Shown one piece after another: positions 63,662 through 64,000 of a stretch of 64,000 nucleotides of DNA. This stretch comes from Phytoseiulus persimilis. Lineage: Eukaryota; Arthropoda; Arachnida; Mesostigmata; Phytoseiidae. A program made the translations under genes and the position numbers. The stretch lies in the NCBI GenBank assembly GCA_037576195.1, contig CM075101.1:28768001-28832000 (forward strand), in the 5' to 3' direction. Within the stretch, counting starts at the first letter, position 1. Every line of letters begins with the position of its first letter. The notes beneath the pieces were generated by a model, which did no database searches, had not been told where the DNA came from, and was given only the letters and a program-made list of their open reading frames with translations.

Positions 63662-64000
63662 TGTCACATAATGAAGAGAAGTGATTGAAAACAAATTTCC
63701 TATTTTTTCGCGATGAGCATGTCCGTTTATCATCATATTCTCGAGTCCAACTCGATATGAAATTGTGGAGTAGAGTCGCTTGGAAACTAGATAGGTTCAG
63801 TGCACCAGCACTCCTCCTCGTCAACTGAAAAATCGCAAAGTCCCGGAATAGAACGGAGGTCGCAATAAAATTATCATTCCAACTTTCACGGGAGCTGAAC
63901 AATCCATCAATCTCAGAACGTGAATGATGACACTGCGTCAGGATGAAATGATCATCAACGCAGCGAGTCCTAGGGAGGATTGCACTGCGGCCTTCATTTA

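Overview
The window is animal nuclear DNA. The genes have multiple exons with GT..AG introns, most of them only about 90-190 bp, and carry AATAAA-type 3' signals. The families are metazoan or arthropod: an RGK GTPase, a DEG/ENaC channel, a MADF-BESS factor, TAF11 and a FoxB fork head protein. Base composition looks roughly balanced, apart from an AT-richer pocket near 25.7-26.9 kb. Compact introns, moderate GC and arthropod-type families (MADF-BESS in particular) fit a chelicerate, possibly a mesostigmatan mite such as a phytoseiid. This is inference, because no species marker is present.

Layout. 0.2-6.3 kb (+): a four-exon RGK GTPase reconstructed end to end, including a 98-nt exon inside a long intron. 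6.3-14.3 kb: no gene recognised. 14.3-18.9 kb (-): a nine-exon DEG/ENaC channel of 591 aa whose exon phases all agree. 22.2-24.3 kb (+): a six-exon MADF-BESS regulator of 487 aa. 25.1-25.7 kb: a diverged tandem repeat. 25.9-27.3 kb: small unrecognised ORFs, including an apparently frame-broken gene and a small secreted Cys-containing protein. 29.7-30.6 kb (+): TFIID subunit TAF11 in three exons. 32.5-35.8 kb (-): two tandem paralogues with the same gene structure, each starting with an UNR/CSDE1-like cold-shock fold. These are the least described genes in the window. 36-61 kb: gene-poor, with scattered weak ORFs, a probable transposon end (45.2 kb) and a foldback structure made of two inverted arrays of a 17-bp repeat (57.0-57.8 kb). 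61.5-62.9 kb (+): FoxB, with its DNA-binding domain and an eh1 repressor motif in one exon.

The genes do not form a pathway or cluster. Two (TAF11, MADF-BESS) act in general or sequence-specific transcription, one (FoxB) is a developmental regulator, one (RGK) normally restrains voltage-gated calcium channels, and one is a sodium-channel-family protein. All exon joins were read by eye from splice sites, phase and family conservation, with no transcript evidence.
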